Source: an uncultured Caldilineaceae bacterium (lineage in GTDB: Bacteria; Chloroflexota; Anaerolineae; Caldilineales; Caldilineaceae). Taken from it: a stretch of 64,000 bases of DNA. Numbering within the stretch: the stretch's first letter is position 1; each line of letters begins with the position of its first letter. The position numbers were made by a program, and so were the translations under genes. Shown in pieces: positions 1 to 9,027 of the stretch. The notes below the pieces were generated by a model. That model made no database searches. It saw only the letters and a program-made list of their open reading frames with translations, and was not told the DNA's origin. The DNA is taken from assembly GCA_951812725.1 (NCBI GenBank), contig OX638330.1, positions 1,302,001 to 1,366,000 on the forward strand. The letters run 5' to 3'.

Positions 1-477
1 CGAATCACGGGGCTCTATCTTGTAGACAGTATATTGACCGGAAACTGGAAGGCCTTCAGTTCGAGTGCGCAACACCTGGCGCTGCCCGTGATGACGGAGG
101 CGCTGGTTGCGCTGGCGCCGATTACACGTCTGATGCGGTCGTCGATGCTCGAGGTTCTGGGGTCGGAGTATATTCAGGCTGCGCGGGCGAATGGTGTGCC
201 GGAACGCCAGATTTACTTCCGCGATGCTCTGCGCAATGCGCTGCTGGCGCCGCTGACGTTCGTGGCGCTGGTCTACGGCAATCTGCTGGGCGGCAGTGTG
301 GTTATCGAGAGGATATTTTCCTGGCCCGGGATAGGGCGATACGCGCTTGAATCGATCGTCGTTAAGGACTATAACGCGGTGCAAGGCTTTGTCTTGATGG
401 CGGCCGTTCTCTACGTCCTTGTATTTCTGATTGTGGATATACTTTACTTTGTCATCGATCCGAGAATTACCGCTTAG
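1..477 (+). CDS. ABC transporter permease, DppB/OppB type (5' truncated by window edge)
   Basis: This is the C-terminal 158 residues of an inner-membrane permease of the peptide/nickel (DppB/OppB) class. The frame is open from the first base, so the gene starts outside the window. The cytoplasmic EAA loop that contacts the ATPase is visible (EYIQAARANGVPERQIYFRDA, near residues 55-75). It is followed by hydrophobic segments and the family ending VIDPRI. The next gene is the partner permease, 94 bp downstream, followed by two ATPases and a binding protein, the usual order of a complete peptide-type importer. The family is certain; the substrate (di/oligopeptide or another small molecule) cannot be read from the permease. 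Confidence 0.9.
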   Translation, partial: RITGLYLVDSILTGNWKAFSSSAQHLALPVMTEALVALAPITRLMRSSMLEVLGSEYIQAARANGVPERQIYFRDALRNALLAPLTFVALVYGNLLGGSVVIERIFSWPGIGRYALESIVVKDYNAVQGFVLMAAVLYVLVFLIVDILYFVIDPRITA

Positions 478-571
478 CGTTTCTGCTGATCGCGTTTATG
501 GCGGCCAAATCGCCGCCAGACTGCGGCGGTCCGCACAAGCGGAACTGACCTGGAAGAGCAGGGACTGAGAA

Positions 572-1465
572 ATGAGGACCAGGGCCACGTCCTTTCAACT
601 GGGGCTGAATACGGAAATGCCGCCGGGGCTGCAGCGTTTTCTCTATCAATTGCGGCGCAATTGGTCGACGCTGTTTGGGATAGGCATTATCCTTTTCTTC
701 ATCCTAGTTGCAATCTTCGCGCCTTTGCTGGCGACGCACGACCCGGTCGCGACCAACCTGGATGAGCAGTTCCAGCCACCCAGCCTGCGGCACTTCTTCG
801 GTACTGACGAGGTAGGTTGGGATATTTACTCTCGGGTCATCTACGCGACGCGCGTCAACTTTTTCATCGCGATGGCATCGGTGCTGACGGCAATAGCTGT
901 CGGCGTACCGCTGGGAGGGCTGACCGGTTATTTCAGCGGTCGATTCGACGACATTATGATGCGCATTCTCGACGCCTTCCAGGCGTTCCCGCCCCTCATT
1001 CTGGCCATGGCAGTGATTGCCGCTCTGGGGAGAAGCATCTGGCTCGTTATCGCGGTGATTGCTTTCTTATACTTCCCCTCCTACCTGCGTGTGGTTCGCG
1101 CTGAAATGAAGAGCAAGAAGGAGAGCTTTTACGCCGAAGCTGCGCGGTCGGTTGGCAATCCTTCCTACCGTCTCATATTTCGACATCTCCTCCCCAACTG
1201 TCTTGATCCCGTTCTTGCCCAGGCTCCGCTCAACGCCGGATGGGCAATCCTGGTTGCTGCCAGCCTGAGCTTTATTGGACTGGGTGTGCCTATTCCGACA
1301 CCTGAGTGGGGCTCGATGATCAACGATGGCGTTGGCGGGATTGTCAGCGGCGAATGGTGGATCTCCTTTTTCCCCGGACTCACTGCTATGCTCGCCGTGC
1401 TCGGCTTCAATCTCCTGTCTGAGGGATTGAGAGACATTTTCGATCCCAAACGAATGGAATCCTGA
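572..1465 (+). CDS. ABC transporter permease, DppC/OppC type
   Basis: Second membrane subunit of the peptide-type importer, 297 residues, the normal length for the family. The N-terminal region has the OppC-type first membrane helix (about residues 35-55), then the hallmark FGTDEVGWDIYSRV motif (about 85-98). The EAA loop lies near residues 185-200, and the family motif LSFIGLGVP near residue 230. The start is not certain: a second in-frame ATG lies 15 codons downstream. Only 3 bp separate the stop from the downstream ATPase start, so the genes are surely co-transcribed. It pairs with the permease ending at 477. Confidence 0.92.
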   Translation: MRTRATSFQLGLNTEMPPGLQRFLYQLRRNWSTLFGIGIILFFILVAIFAPLLATHDPVATNLDEQFQPPSLRHFFGTDEVGWDIYSRVIYATRVNFFIAMASVLTAIAVGVPLGGLTGYFSGRFDDIMMRILDAFQAFPPLILAMAVIAALGRSIWLVIAVIAFLYFPSYLRVVRAEMKSKKESFYAEAARSVGNPSYRLIFRHLLPNCLDPVLAQAPLNAGWAILVAASLSFIGLGVPIPTPEWGSMINDGVGGIVSGEWWISFFPGLTAMLAVLGFNLLSEGLRDIFDPKRMES

Positions 1466-1468
1466 GAG

Positions 1469-2569
1469 ATGCTTACCGAACGGAGGCTGGAATCACTACT
1501 CGAAGTAAGAGGGCTGCATACTTACTTTTATACGTATGAGGGTGTGGTCAAGGCTGTTAACAGCGTATCCTTTGTGCTGAATCGAGGAGAGATTACAGGA
1601 CTGGTTGGGGAGAGCGGCTCTGGAAAATCCGTTACCGCACAGTCGATTGTTCGGCTAGTGAAAGCCCCTGGCAAAATCGTTGAGGGCGAGGTCTGGCTGG
1701 ACGGGCAGGACCTGATGTCATGCAGCGAACATGAAATGCAATCAGTTCGCGGCCGCATGATCTCAACGATTTTTCAGGAACCGAGGGCTGCACTCAATCC
1801 CCTTTTCACTGTCGGTGACCAGATTGGCCGCGTTATTCAGCTGCGAGAAGGCTGTTCACGCAAGGCAGCCGAGGGCCTCGCCATTGAAGTGATGCGCGCG
1901 GTTGAAATCGCTGATCCGGAACGGCGGGCCGGCGCTTATCCGCATGAGCTCTCCGGCGGTATGTGTCAGCGAGTTATGGTTGCGATTGCGCTGAGCGCGA
2001 ATCCGCTGCTTCTGATTGCAGATGAGCCGACCACAGGGCTTGACGTTACCGTGCAAGCCCAGGTACTTGACTTGATCCGGCTGCGGGTGAAGTCGGCCGG
2101 CTCCGCATGTCTGTTCATTACACACGATCTGGGCGTCGTCGCCGAGCTGTGCGAACGGGTGATTGTCATGTACGCCGGCCGCGTTGTTGAACAGGGCCCG
2201 GTGGCTGAGATTTTCTCCAATCCCCGCCATCCATATACGCAGGGGCTGATCGCGTCCACATTGCGCGTGGACATCAATAAGCCGATTTCCACGATACCAG
2301 GCACGGTGCCGGATGCCGTACTCTTGCCAAGCGGATGCACATTCCATCCGCGATGCCCCTTTGCGGAGGAGCTCTGCGAACAGGAAGAACCCAGTATGGT
2401 CGCAGCTGGAATGCAGCATAGAGCACGCTGCCACATAGTCTCCGGGCGCATTGAAGGGGAGATGCGCGAAGATGCCTGGGAGCTGGAGGTGGCACAGGCC
2501 GACGGAACCGACTCTCCTCTCCAGTCTGTCCAGGGGGTCCCTACTGACCCAGAGGTCGGCATTGAGTAA
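1469..2569 (+). CDS. ABC transporter ATP-binding protein, DppD/OppD type
   Basis: Cytoplasmic ATPase, 366 residues. Walker A (GESGSGKS) is at residues 47-54, the signature LSGGM at 161-165, and Walker B with catalytic Glu (LLLIADEP) at about 180-187, followed by the D-loop and switch His. The C-terminal oligopeptide-transporter domain contains the Cys-rich GCTFHPRCPFA motif typical of DppD/OppD. It forms a heterodimer with the next ATPase, and together they power the two permeases upstream. Its stop overlaps the likely TTG start of the next gene by 8 bp, which suggests translational coupling. Confidence 0.93.
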   Translation: MLTERRLESLLEVRGLHTYFYTYEGVVKAVNSVSFVLNRGEITGLVGESGSGKSVTAQSIVRLVKAPGKIVEGEVWLDGQDLMSCSEHEMQSVRGRMISTIFQEPRAALNPLFTVGDQIGRVIQLREGCSRKAAEGLAIEVMRAVEIADPERRAGAYPHELSGGMCQRVMVAIALSANPLLLIADEPTTGLDVTVQAQVLDLIRLRVKSAGSACLFITHDLGVVAELCERVIVMYAGRVVEQGPVAEIFSNPRHPYTQGLIASTLRVDINKPISTIPGTVPDAVLLPSGCTFHPRCPFAEELCEQEEPSMVAAGMQHRARCHIVSGRIEGEMREDAWELEVAQADGTDSPLQSVQGVPTDPEVGIE

Positions 2570-3611
2570 TGTAAACGACGAATCATTCGTGCAGATCCGG
2601 AATCTTCGCAAAGATTTCCCGATTCGCGCCGGCATGTTTTCCCATGTCCGTCTGCGCGCAGTTGACGACATTTCATTCGACATCCCCAAGGGCGCAACGA
2701 TGGGACTGGTTGGGGAGAGCGGCTGCGGCAAAACGACGGCCGGCCGCTGTCTCCTGCGGCTGATCGAGCCCACCTCCGGTGAAATACGGATGGGGGAGCA
2801 CGACCTCACCAGTCTGAAACGGGATCAGGTCGCGCAGATTCGGGGACGGATGCAGATGGTCTTTCAGGACCCGGGCGGGGCGTTAACGCCTCGCATGACG
2901 ATCGGCGCTATCCTGCGAGAACCGTTGGACCTGCACACGAATCTGAACGCACACGAAAAGGACCAGCGCGTTCGTCAGCTTCTTTTCCAAGTCGGCCTGC
3001 AGCCCGACCATCTGTCGCGGTATCCACATCAGTTCAGCGGGGGCCAGCAGCAGCGAATCGGCGTGGCCCGCGCGATAGCCACGCACCCCGATTTCATCGT
3101 GCTGGACGAACCTACTTCCGCGCTGGACGTGTCAGTTCGGGGTCAGATTCTGCGTCTGCTTACCCAGTTGCAGGAGGAAATGGGCCTGACCTACTTGTTT
3201 ATTTCGCACGACCTGAGCGTCATAAAGCATACATGCAGTCAAGTGGCGGTGATGTACCTGGGACGCATTGTAGAGACAGGCAGCACGGAGGAGATATTTG
3301 ACTCCCCTGTTCATCCCTATACCCAGGCTTTGCTCTCGGCAGTCCCGATTCCCGACCCAGGGCAGCGGGGCAAGGAGCGTTTGAGGCTGCCAGGTGAAGT
3401 ACCCAGCCCAATCGACCTCCCGCCGGGGTGCCGGTTGTATTCACGCTGTCCATACCGGCGAGACGCCTGCCTGGAACCCGGACCGCCGCTCTTGCAGGTG
3501 GCCGATACGCACAGGGCAGCCTGCATACTGGTCGACGACAGACTTCGACTTGGCGGAGGAAATGTCGCTGCTGCGCTATCGCCGCCTGCTCAGGAGACCA
3601 TTCGTATGTAG
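2562..3611 (+). CDS. ABC transporter ATP-binding protein, DppF/OppF type
   Basis: Second ATPase of the peptide-type importer, about 349 residues. Walker A (GESGCGKT) is near residues 51-58, and the signature FSGGQQQRI, Walker B (FIVLDEP) and the C-terminal oligopeptide domain (GCRLYSRCPYR) follow. The frame is open well into the preceding gene, but a start at the TTG of 2562 fits best. It sits next to the upstream stop and gives an N-terminus of normal family length; longer starts would add residues with no family counterpart. A 169-bp gap then leads to the binding protein. Confidence 0.9.
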   Translation: MSNVNDESFVQIRNLRKDFPIRAGMFSHVRLRAVDDISFDIPKGATMGLVGESGCGKTTAGRCLLRLIEPTSGEIRMGEHDLTSLKRDQVAQIRGRMQMVFQDPGGALTPRMTIGAILREPLDLHTNLNAHEKDQRVRQLLFQVGLQPDHLSRYPHQFSGGQQQRIGVARAIATHPDFIVLDEPTSALDVSVRGQILRLLTQLQEEMGLTYLFISHDLSVIKHTCSQVAVMYLGRIVETGSTEEIFDSPVHPYTQALLSAVPIPDPGQRGKERLRLPGEVPSPIDLPPGCRLYSRCPYRRDACLEPGPPLLQVADTHRAACILVDDRLRLGGGNVAAALSPPAQETIRM

Positions 3612-3780
3612 CAGCGCAACGTCCTCCACAGACGTGAGGTCGAACAGTTAGCGGTGCATGCGCGCCGCACAATAGCAGTTTCCTGATCCAGCTGTCAGGG
3701 CTCAATAGATCGTCCGACAGACAATGCCGACAGCGAGCTGGCGCTAATAACAGCAATCTTTCCGAAAGGAGTTTGCAGAC

Positions 3781-5520
3781 ATGCTAAGAAAAAAGATGCC
3801 ACACCGCGCCATGATGGTGACAGTTGTCAGCCTTCTTGCCGCGACGGTGTTGGCAGGCTGCGCGTTAATTGGGGGCAACAGAGACAGCTCGTCACAGTCA
3901 GACGCGGGCGAGGCGGCAGCTGAAACGTCCGCTCAGTCCGGCGGAGAAGCTGCAATGGCCGGTGCTTCTGAGGAAGACCGGACGCTCATTGTCGCGGTCA
4001 GTCAGGATCTTGCTACGCTGGACTGGGATGCATCCGGCGCCTTCCCGCGGATGACCGAAACACAGGTGAATGTCCTGGGCAGCTGGGCGCAGCCGGCCAT
4101 TATCGAGCACGAGGATGGGAGCATGACCGGTGATGCACTGAATTTCGAGCCGATGTTGGCTGAGAGGATGGTGATCTCGTTAGATGGGACACAGTGGTCC
4201 TTCAGATTGCCAAGCGGCATGAAGCACTATCCTTCCGGCAACGAGATCACGGCGCGCGATTACCTGTACTATAAGGACCGCCGCGGCAACATGAGCGTGC
4301 CGCCGTCACTAGACCGGCTGGTGCGTCTGGCTACGGAGGAGGAGCCGCTGAAGGGTTTTGAGGTGCTCGACGATTACACGTTCCGCTTCAACGCATCTGA
4401 CTGGACTCCCATTTTGCGGCCCTTTATGAGTTGCTGCCAGTTTGGCTACATTATTGACAGCAAGGCGTACATGGAGGCAGGCGAAGCGGACGGCGACAGG
4501 TGGGGCCAGGATTTCGCCAAGACCAACATGCCGAGCAGCGGACCCTACTATATTCATAATCGCATCCCGAATGAGCTGATGGAGTTCCGCACCAATCCGA
4601 ACTGGCAGGGTAAGGAGCCGTTTTTCAACCGTATCCTTTTTGCTGTCGTGCCCGAGTCGGCTGACCGTGTGCTGCTGCTCAAGGCCGGCGAGGTGGACAT
4701 GGCGCAGGACCTTTCGGCAAAGGAGATTAACGATCTTCGCGGCGACGCAAACGTGCAGATAAAGCAGGTACGCATCGGCGACATGATCGTGATGCCGATC
4801 AACCACAACACGGAACCGTTCAACGATAAACGTGTGCGTCAGGCCCTGGCGTATCTCATTCCCTATGACGACATTGTAGGGAAGGTATGGTACGACAGCG
4901 CGGAGCGCAGTTATGGGCCTGTGCCTTCGATGGTGCCCGGCTATGACCACAGTTACTGGCCATACGATCTGCCTGAAGAAGAGGCACTCGCCAAGGCGAA
5001 GCAGCTGCTGGCGGAAGCCGGTTATGCGGAGGGCCTGGCGTTTGATCTGAATATTGATCTGGGCACGCCCGAACAGGAGAGCATGGCCAAGATCATTCAG
5101 GGCGAGCTGGCCAAGGCGGGCATCTCGGTGACGATCAACCCCATGCCCCGGGCTGCCTACCAGGAAGGCAAGAATAACGGGACACATACTTCAGCGCTCG
5201 ACACGTTATTCCCCTGGGTGGCCGAACCAGGCTATTTCATGGACATTTTGTTGGGTTGCGCGTCCTACGGTAATCGCTACAGCGGCGTTTGCCTGGAGGA
5301 GGCCGACGAGCTGATCAGGCAGGCGGGCACGACGGTCGACGAGGACGAGCGGTTCCGACTGTACAGCGAGGCGCAGCGGCTGCATATCGATAACGCGTCA
5401 TGGATCTGGCTTGGGGCCCGCTACTTCAATCTGGCCATCGGATCCGATATTGCAGGTTATGTTTCCTTCCCGGACACGCGCACGCGCTACTGGCATCTTT
5501 ATCGCGACCTTGAGGAGTGA
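3781..5520 (+). CDS. Extracellular solute-binding lipoprotein, family 5 (DppA/OppA-like)
   Basis: 579-residue binding protein that captures the substrate outside the membrane for the permease/ATPase set just upstream. Residues 1-27 are a lipoprotein signal peptide ending in the lipobox LAGC (Cys27). A Ser/Ala/Glu-rich tether follows, then the long SBP_bac_5 fold, with conserved stretches such as NDKRVRQALAYLIPYDDI. A good ribosome binding site (AAAGGAG) precedes the ATG. The substrate is unknown; the nearby M20 dipeptidase at 7541 makes a peptide plausible, but this is only context. Confidence 0.9.
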   Translation: MLRKKMPHRAMMVTVVSLLAATVLAGCALIGGNRDSSSQSDAGEAAAETSAQSGGEAAMAGASEEDRTLIVAVSQDLATLDWDASGAFPRMTETQVNVLGSWAQPAIIEHEDGSMTGDALNFEPMLAERMVISLDGTQWSFRLPSGMKHYPSGNEITARDYLYYKDRRGNMSVPPSLDRLVRLATEEEPLKGFEVLDDYTFRFNASDWTPILRPFMSCCQFGYIIDSKAYMEAGEADGDRWGQDFAKTNMPSSGPYYIHNRIPNELMEFRTNPNWQGKEPFFNRILFAVVPESADRVLLLKAGEVDMAQDLSAKEINDLRGDANVQIKQVRIGDMIVMPINHNTEPFNDKRVRQALAYLIPYDDIVGKVWYDSAERSYGPVPSMVPGYDHSYWPYDLPEEEALAKAKQLLAEAGYAEGLAFDLNIDLGTPEQESMAKIIQGELAKAGISVTINPMPRAAYQEGKNNGTHTSALDTLFPWVAEPGYFMDILLGCASYGNRYSGVCLEEADELIRQAGTTVDEDERFRLYSEAQRLHIDNASWIWLGARYFNLAIGSDIAGYVSFPDTRTRYWHLYRDLEE

Positions 5521-5779
5521 TCAGGGGGCCAACCGTCAGTCGTGCATGGTTATGCTCCACCTCTGGCGGTTGCGCTTCATGTTTCATCTGCCGAATCCGA
5601 TGACCGTGTTGTGCGGGGTGCTTTTCTTTACAGCGGCCGCGATGTGATGACCGGTATACTGCTGGGTCTGACGGAGGATGCAGCGGATGCTGCGAGGCCG
5701 GCCCCGCGGTTTCTGCAACAGTGGGCAGCGGGCCGGCTGGCCGTTCAGGTCGAATCGGCTTGGGAAGGGATAGGAAGAT

Positions 5780-7024
5780 TTGGGTTCCGAGGTTAAGGTG
5801 ACCGCGATTCCGAAAGCGCAGGCCGCGCCATCTGTCAAACTTGATATTTTCCGACTCGGCGTGGTTTCTTTTGGTCACCTGGTGGGGGATATGTACTATG
5901 CCACACTGATTCCATTGTGGCCGCTACTGATCGACAGAATGTCACTGACGCTTACTGATGTGGGATTCTTTACCTCGCTGACGAGTTTCATGCTGATGCC
6001 GGTCCAGCCCTTTATCGGCTGGCTGGTGGATCGCTTTCCGCGGGCCTGGTTCATGATTCTGGGTCTTATCGGCGCCGCGCTTGGCATGAGCTTCATCGGC
6101 TTGGCGCCGACCTATTCTCTGTTAATGGTATGTGTGGTATTTGGCAGGTTCTGCAATGCCATGTTTCATCCGCACGCGGCCATGATGGTGCGGGCGACAT
6201 CTGGCGGGCGGCATGGCACGGCTATGTCGATTTTCACCTTTGCCGGCAATATTGGCATAGCAGTGGGTCCTCTTCTGAGCGTTGGCGTCGTCACTCTATT
6301 CGGGCTGGAATCCACCTATTTGTTGATACCGTTCGGGTTTGTGGCGGCGGCTGCGATCTATCACTTCGTCGGCGTCGACGTTCCCAAGGAGTCGTCGGTG
6401 TCTGATGCGGTGGAGAGCAGCGGGACGGGACTCTCTGACGGGGCCCATACGCTTGTGGGGCCGTTAATTCTGCTCGCTGTCCTGATGACTTTTCGCGCTG
6501 CCATTATGGGCGGCTTCACCACGTTTCTTCCGATATTTCTGGTTGACAATCGGGCGGTCTCTCTTCTGATGGGCGGGTTTGGTCTATCGGCGCTTGCTCT
6601 GTTTGGCGCGCTGGGGGGACTGTTAGGGGGGCATCTTTCCGACCGCTTTTCCGGTTCATGGGTCATCGCGATCTCCCTACTGGTTTCTGGGGCGGCGATC
6701 TTTGCTTTTGTCAGTACAGACGGGATCCTCAGTTTGTTGTTTCTGATCGCGGCAGGCATGTCTCTGTTTGCAAGCCAACCGGTTGCCACGGTACTGGCCC
6801 AAAGTCTCGCGCCGGACCGGATGGCGATGGCATCAGGGGTAATGATGGGGATGGTGTGGGGGATCGGGTCGCTATTTGTTACGCCGATAGGCATGTTGGG
6901 TGATGTGTTCGGTCTGGACGTTAGCATGTATACCCTTGCCGGTCTGGCTGTAGGGACAGGCCTGGCTTCGTTCTTGCTGCCGGAGTTCAGGCAACGGTTC
7001 ATGGCCAGGCTTGGCCATGTTTGA
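5780..7024 (+). CDS. MFS transporter, Fsr (fosmidomycin-resistance)-like
   Basis: 414-residue protein with about twelve hydrophobic segments in two halves, a Major Facilitator Superfamily carrier. The opening (RLGVVSFGHLVGDMYYATLIP), the loop MFHPHAAMMV and the stretch SIFTFAGNIGIAVGPLL match the Fsr subfamily of drug/proton antiporters. A central hydrophilic loop (about residues 195-225) separates the halves. The start is a TTG preceded by GGAAGG; no suitable ATG lies near. It lies 260 bp after the binding protein on the same strand and may be its own unit. The subfamily is likely; the exported compound is unknown. Confidence 0.8.
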   Translation: MGSEVKVTAIPKAQAAPSVKLDIFRLGVVSFGHLVGDMYYATLIPLWPLLIDRMSLTLTDVGFFTSLTSFMLMPVQPFIGWLVDRFPRAWFMILGLIGAALGMSFIGLAPTYSLLMVCVVFGRFCNAMFHPHAAMMVRATSGGRHGTAMSIFTFAGNIGIAVGPLLSVGVVTLFGLESTYLLIPFGFVAAAAIYHFVGVDVPKESSVSDAVESSGTGLSDGAHTLVGPLILLAVLMTFRAAIMGGFTTFLPIFLVDNRAVSLLMGGFGLSALALFGALGGLLGGHLSDRFSGSWVIAISLLVSGAAIFAFVSTDGILSLLFLIAAGMSLFASQPVATVLAQSLAPDRMAMASGVMMGMVWGIGSLFVTPIGMLGDVFGLDVSMYTLAGLAVGTGLASFLLPEFRQRFMARLGHV

Positions 7025-7061
7025 CGACACATATCGTGGTGATTGCTATATAAGAGTTCAG

Positions 7062-7512
7062 GTAACTGCTAAGCCATATACGGCGCCAGTCTTGATCCGC
7101 CCCTTATCCCTGCCGTCATTCAAGCAATCTGATTGCGTTATTGGTTGGCGGCAGCCACGTCGGTGGAGCGGCTCTGTCGGAACGCGCAGACACGGTCGGT
7201 GAGCGATGGTTTTGTAGGGGGGCGTTGCGGGGGCGCGGAACTGCAGTGGTCAGTGATCAGTAACTTCTGCGGTTGGAGGTCGGTGGGTTGAAGCGGCAAG
7301 TGGGTGAGTAGACTCCGTTCGCCAGACACGATGCTGGGGAAGAGTAAACACGGTCGGTGAGGGATGGTTTTGTAGGGGGGCGTTGCGGGGGCGCAGCCCC
7401 TGCACAAGGGAGGCCGCTTGCGGCCGACCGCCCATATAAGAGTAGAGAGTTGAGAGATCACCTTTGCTCGCCTCGTTCAGAGTTGCAAAGCAGTTGCGGC
7501 TGCGTAGTTTAC
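7062..7512 (+). mobile_element. MITE-like element, long form (copy 1)
   Basis: Non-coding repeat copy. The left end reads GTAACTGCTAAGCC and the right end, read on the other strand, GTAAACTACGCAGCC, so the termini are inverted repeats. The interior carries a partial G-rich hairpin (about 7189-7238) and a full one (7349-7434) that can fold through GGGGGCGCAGCCCCTGC and a GGCCGC/GCGGCC arm. The segment 7258-7434 reappears almost unchanged at 44398-44579. No clear 8-bp target duplication flanks this copy. Short reading frames inside it are repeat artefacts. It ends only 28 bp before the M20 gene start. Confidence 0.75.
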
Positions 7513-7540
7513 ACCCTGTCCTGAATCTGAGGAGTTCCGC

Positions 7541-8893
7541 ATGAAGCGATTCGAATCTAACGTTCAAGCCAATCAGGAGCGCTTTCTGGGCGAGCTTCAG
7601 GAGTTCTGTCGCAAGCCGAGCATAATCGCGCAGGGTATTGGCATTGAAGAGACTGCGGAGTGGGTCTGTGACCGGCTGCGGAGGGCTGGATTCGAGTCCA
7701 AGGTAGTTGCGGTGGAAGGCGGAGCGCCGGTCGTTTACGGCGAAATTGGAAGCGGCGACAAAACGCTCATGATGTACAACCATTATGACGTGCAGCCGCC
7801 CGAGCCGCTGGAACTGTGGGATTCCGGCCCATTCGATGCGGAGATCAGGGCGGGACGCGTGTGGGCACGCGGCGTGTCGGACAACAAAGGCCCTCTGATG
7901 GCGCGTGTGCAGGCCATCGAAGCGTATCAGCAGGCGGTGGGGGAACTTCCGATCCGAATCAAGTGGGTCGTTGAGGGCGAGGAAGAGATCGGCAGCCCCA
8001 ACCTGGGACGCTTCGTCGAGGAGAATCGCGAATTGTTGGAGGGCGCGGACGCCTGCTTGTGGGAAGGCGGGGGGAGGGATGGAGCCGGCAGACCGTTCAT
8101 CTCGCTCGGAATGAAGGGAATCGCCTACCTGGGCCTCTCGGTCAGCGGAGCCGGCAGCGACTTGCACTCGATGAATGGGGCGATTGTGGGTAATCCGGCA
8201 TGGCGCCTCATCTGGGCACTGGCCAGCCTGAAGGACGAAAACGACAATATTACTGTAGATGGGCTGATGGACTACGTCGCCGAACCGACGGAGGAGGAGT
8301 TGGCGTTTATCCGGCGCATCCCCTTTGATGAGGAAGAGTCCAAGCGGGACTTTGGAATCACGTCGTTTTTGAAGGGCGCGACCGGGACGGACGTAGTCAA
8401 ACAGCTTCTGTACGATCCGACTTGCACCGTCTGTGGCATCCTGACCGGGTACACAGGGCCGGGGCCAAAGACGGTCCTTCCCAACGAGGCATCGGCCAAG
8501 GTGGACTTCCGCCTGGTCCCCGAACTGAACCCTGAGCTCGTGCTGCGACTGGTGCGGGAGCACCTGGACCGGCGGGGATTTACGGATGTCAACGTCGAGC
8601 TTCTGGCGCAACTTTGGCCCTACCGGTCACCAGTCGAACACCCCTGGGTAAATGCGAGCATTGCTGTGGCGCGTGACATTTTTGGCGCGGAACCGGTGGT
8701 ATACCCATCTTCGGCCGGCGGCGGCCCGATGTACCAGTTGTGCGGGACGTTCGGCATTCCCGGTATTGCCGGCGGGGGTGCGGGCAACCCCAATGGGAAT
8801 CTCCACGCGCCCAATGAGAATATCTATGTCGAGGATTACATGCGGACAATTCGGTATACCGGCCACTTGATAGACGCGTTAGGCAGCTTATAG
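7541..8893 (+). CDS. M20 family metallo-dipeptidase
   Basis: 450-residue cytoplasmic Zn-dependent hydrolase of the M20 family, closest in style to bacterial dipeptidases related to carnosinase. Visible metal-site motifs are MMYNHYDVQP (His81), the bridging Asp in VSDNKGP (Asp114) and VEGEEEIGSP (Glu147/148). A late His occurs in the NLHAPNENI stretch. The lid/dimerisation domain lies between about residues 200 and 320. The start follows GAGGAG a few bases upstream. It follows a repeat element and the peptide-type transporter, so hydrolysis of imported dipeptides is a reasonable inference. Confidence 0.88.
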   Translation: MKRFESNVQANQERFLGELQEFCRKPSIIAQGIGIEETAEWVCDRLRRAGFESKVVAVEGGAPVVYGEIGSGDKTLMMYNHYDVQPPEPLELWDSGPFDAEIRAGRVWARGVSDNKGPLMARVQAIEAYQQAVGELPIRIKWVVEGEEEIGSPNLGRFVEENRELLEGADACLWEGGGRDGAGRPFISLGMKGIAYLGLSVSGAGSDLHSMNGAIVGNPAWRLIWALASLKDENDNITVDGLMDYVAEPTEEELAFIRRIPFDEEESKRDFGITSFLKGATGTDVVKQLLYDPTCTVCGILTGYTGPGPKTVLPNEASAKVDFRLVPELNPELVLRLVREHLDRRGFTDVNVELLAQLWPYRSPVEHPWVNASIAVARDIFGAEPVVYPSSAGGGPMYQLCGTFGIPGIAGGGAGNPNGNLHAPNENIYVEDYMRTIRYTGHLIDALGSL

Positions 8894-9027
8894 CTCCGTC
8901 GAAAGTTGTAATCCTACCGAAGTGGAATCTCCGCGTTTTTCTACTGCAGTTTCTTGCTTTCAAGGTAGTTGTCGGGGCGGCCTTGCTCAGGTCTTTCGAG
9001 GCGAGGCATGAACAGCGGGCTTGAAGG

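Noticed and set aside
7250..8611. Long minus-strand frame opposite the M20 dipeptidase
   Set aside because: It lies over a strongly conserved gene and runs into the repeat element; no family features.
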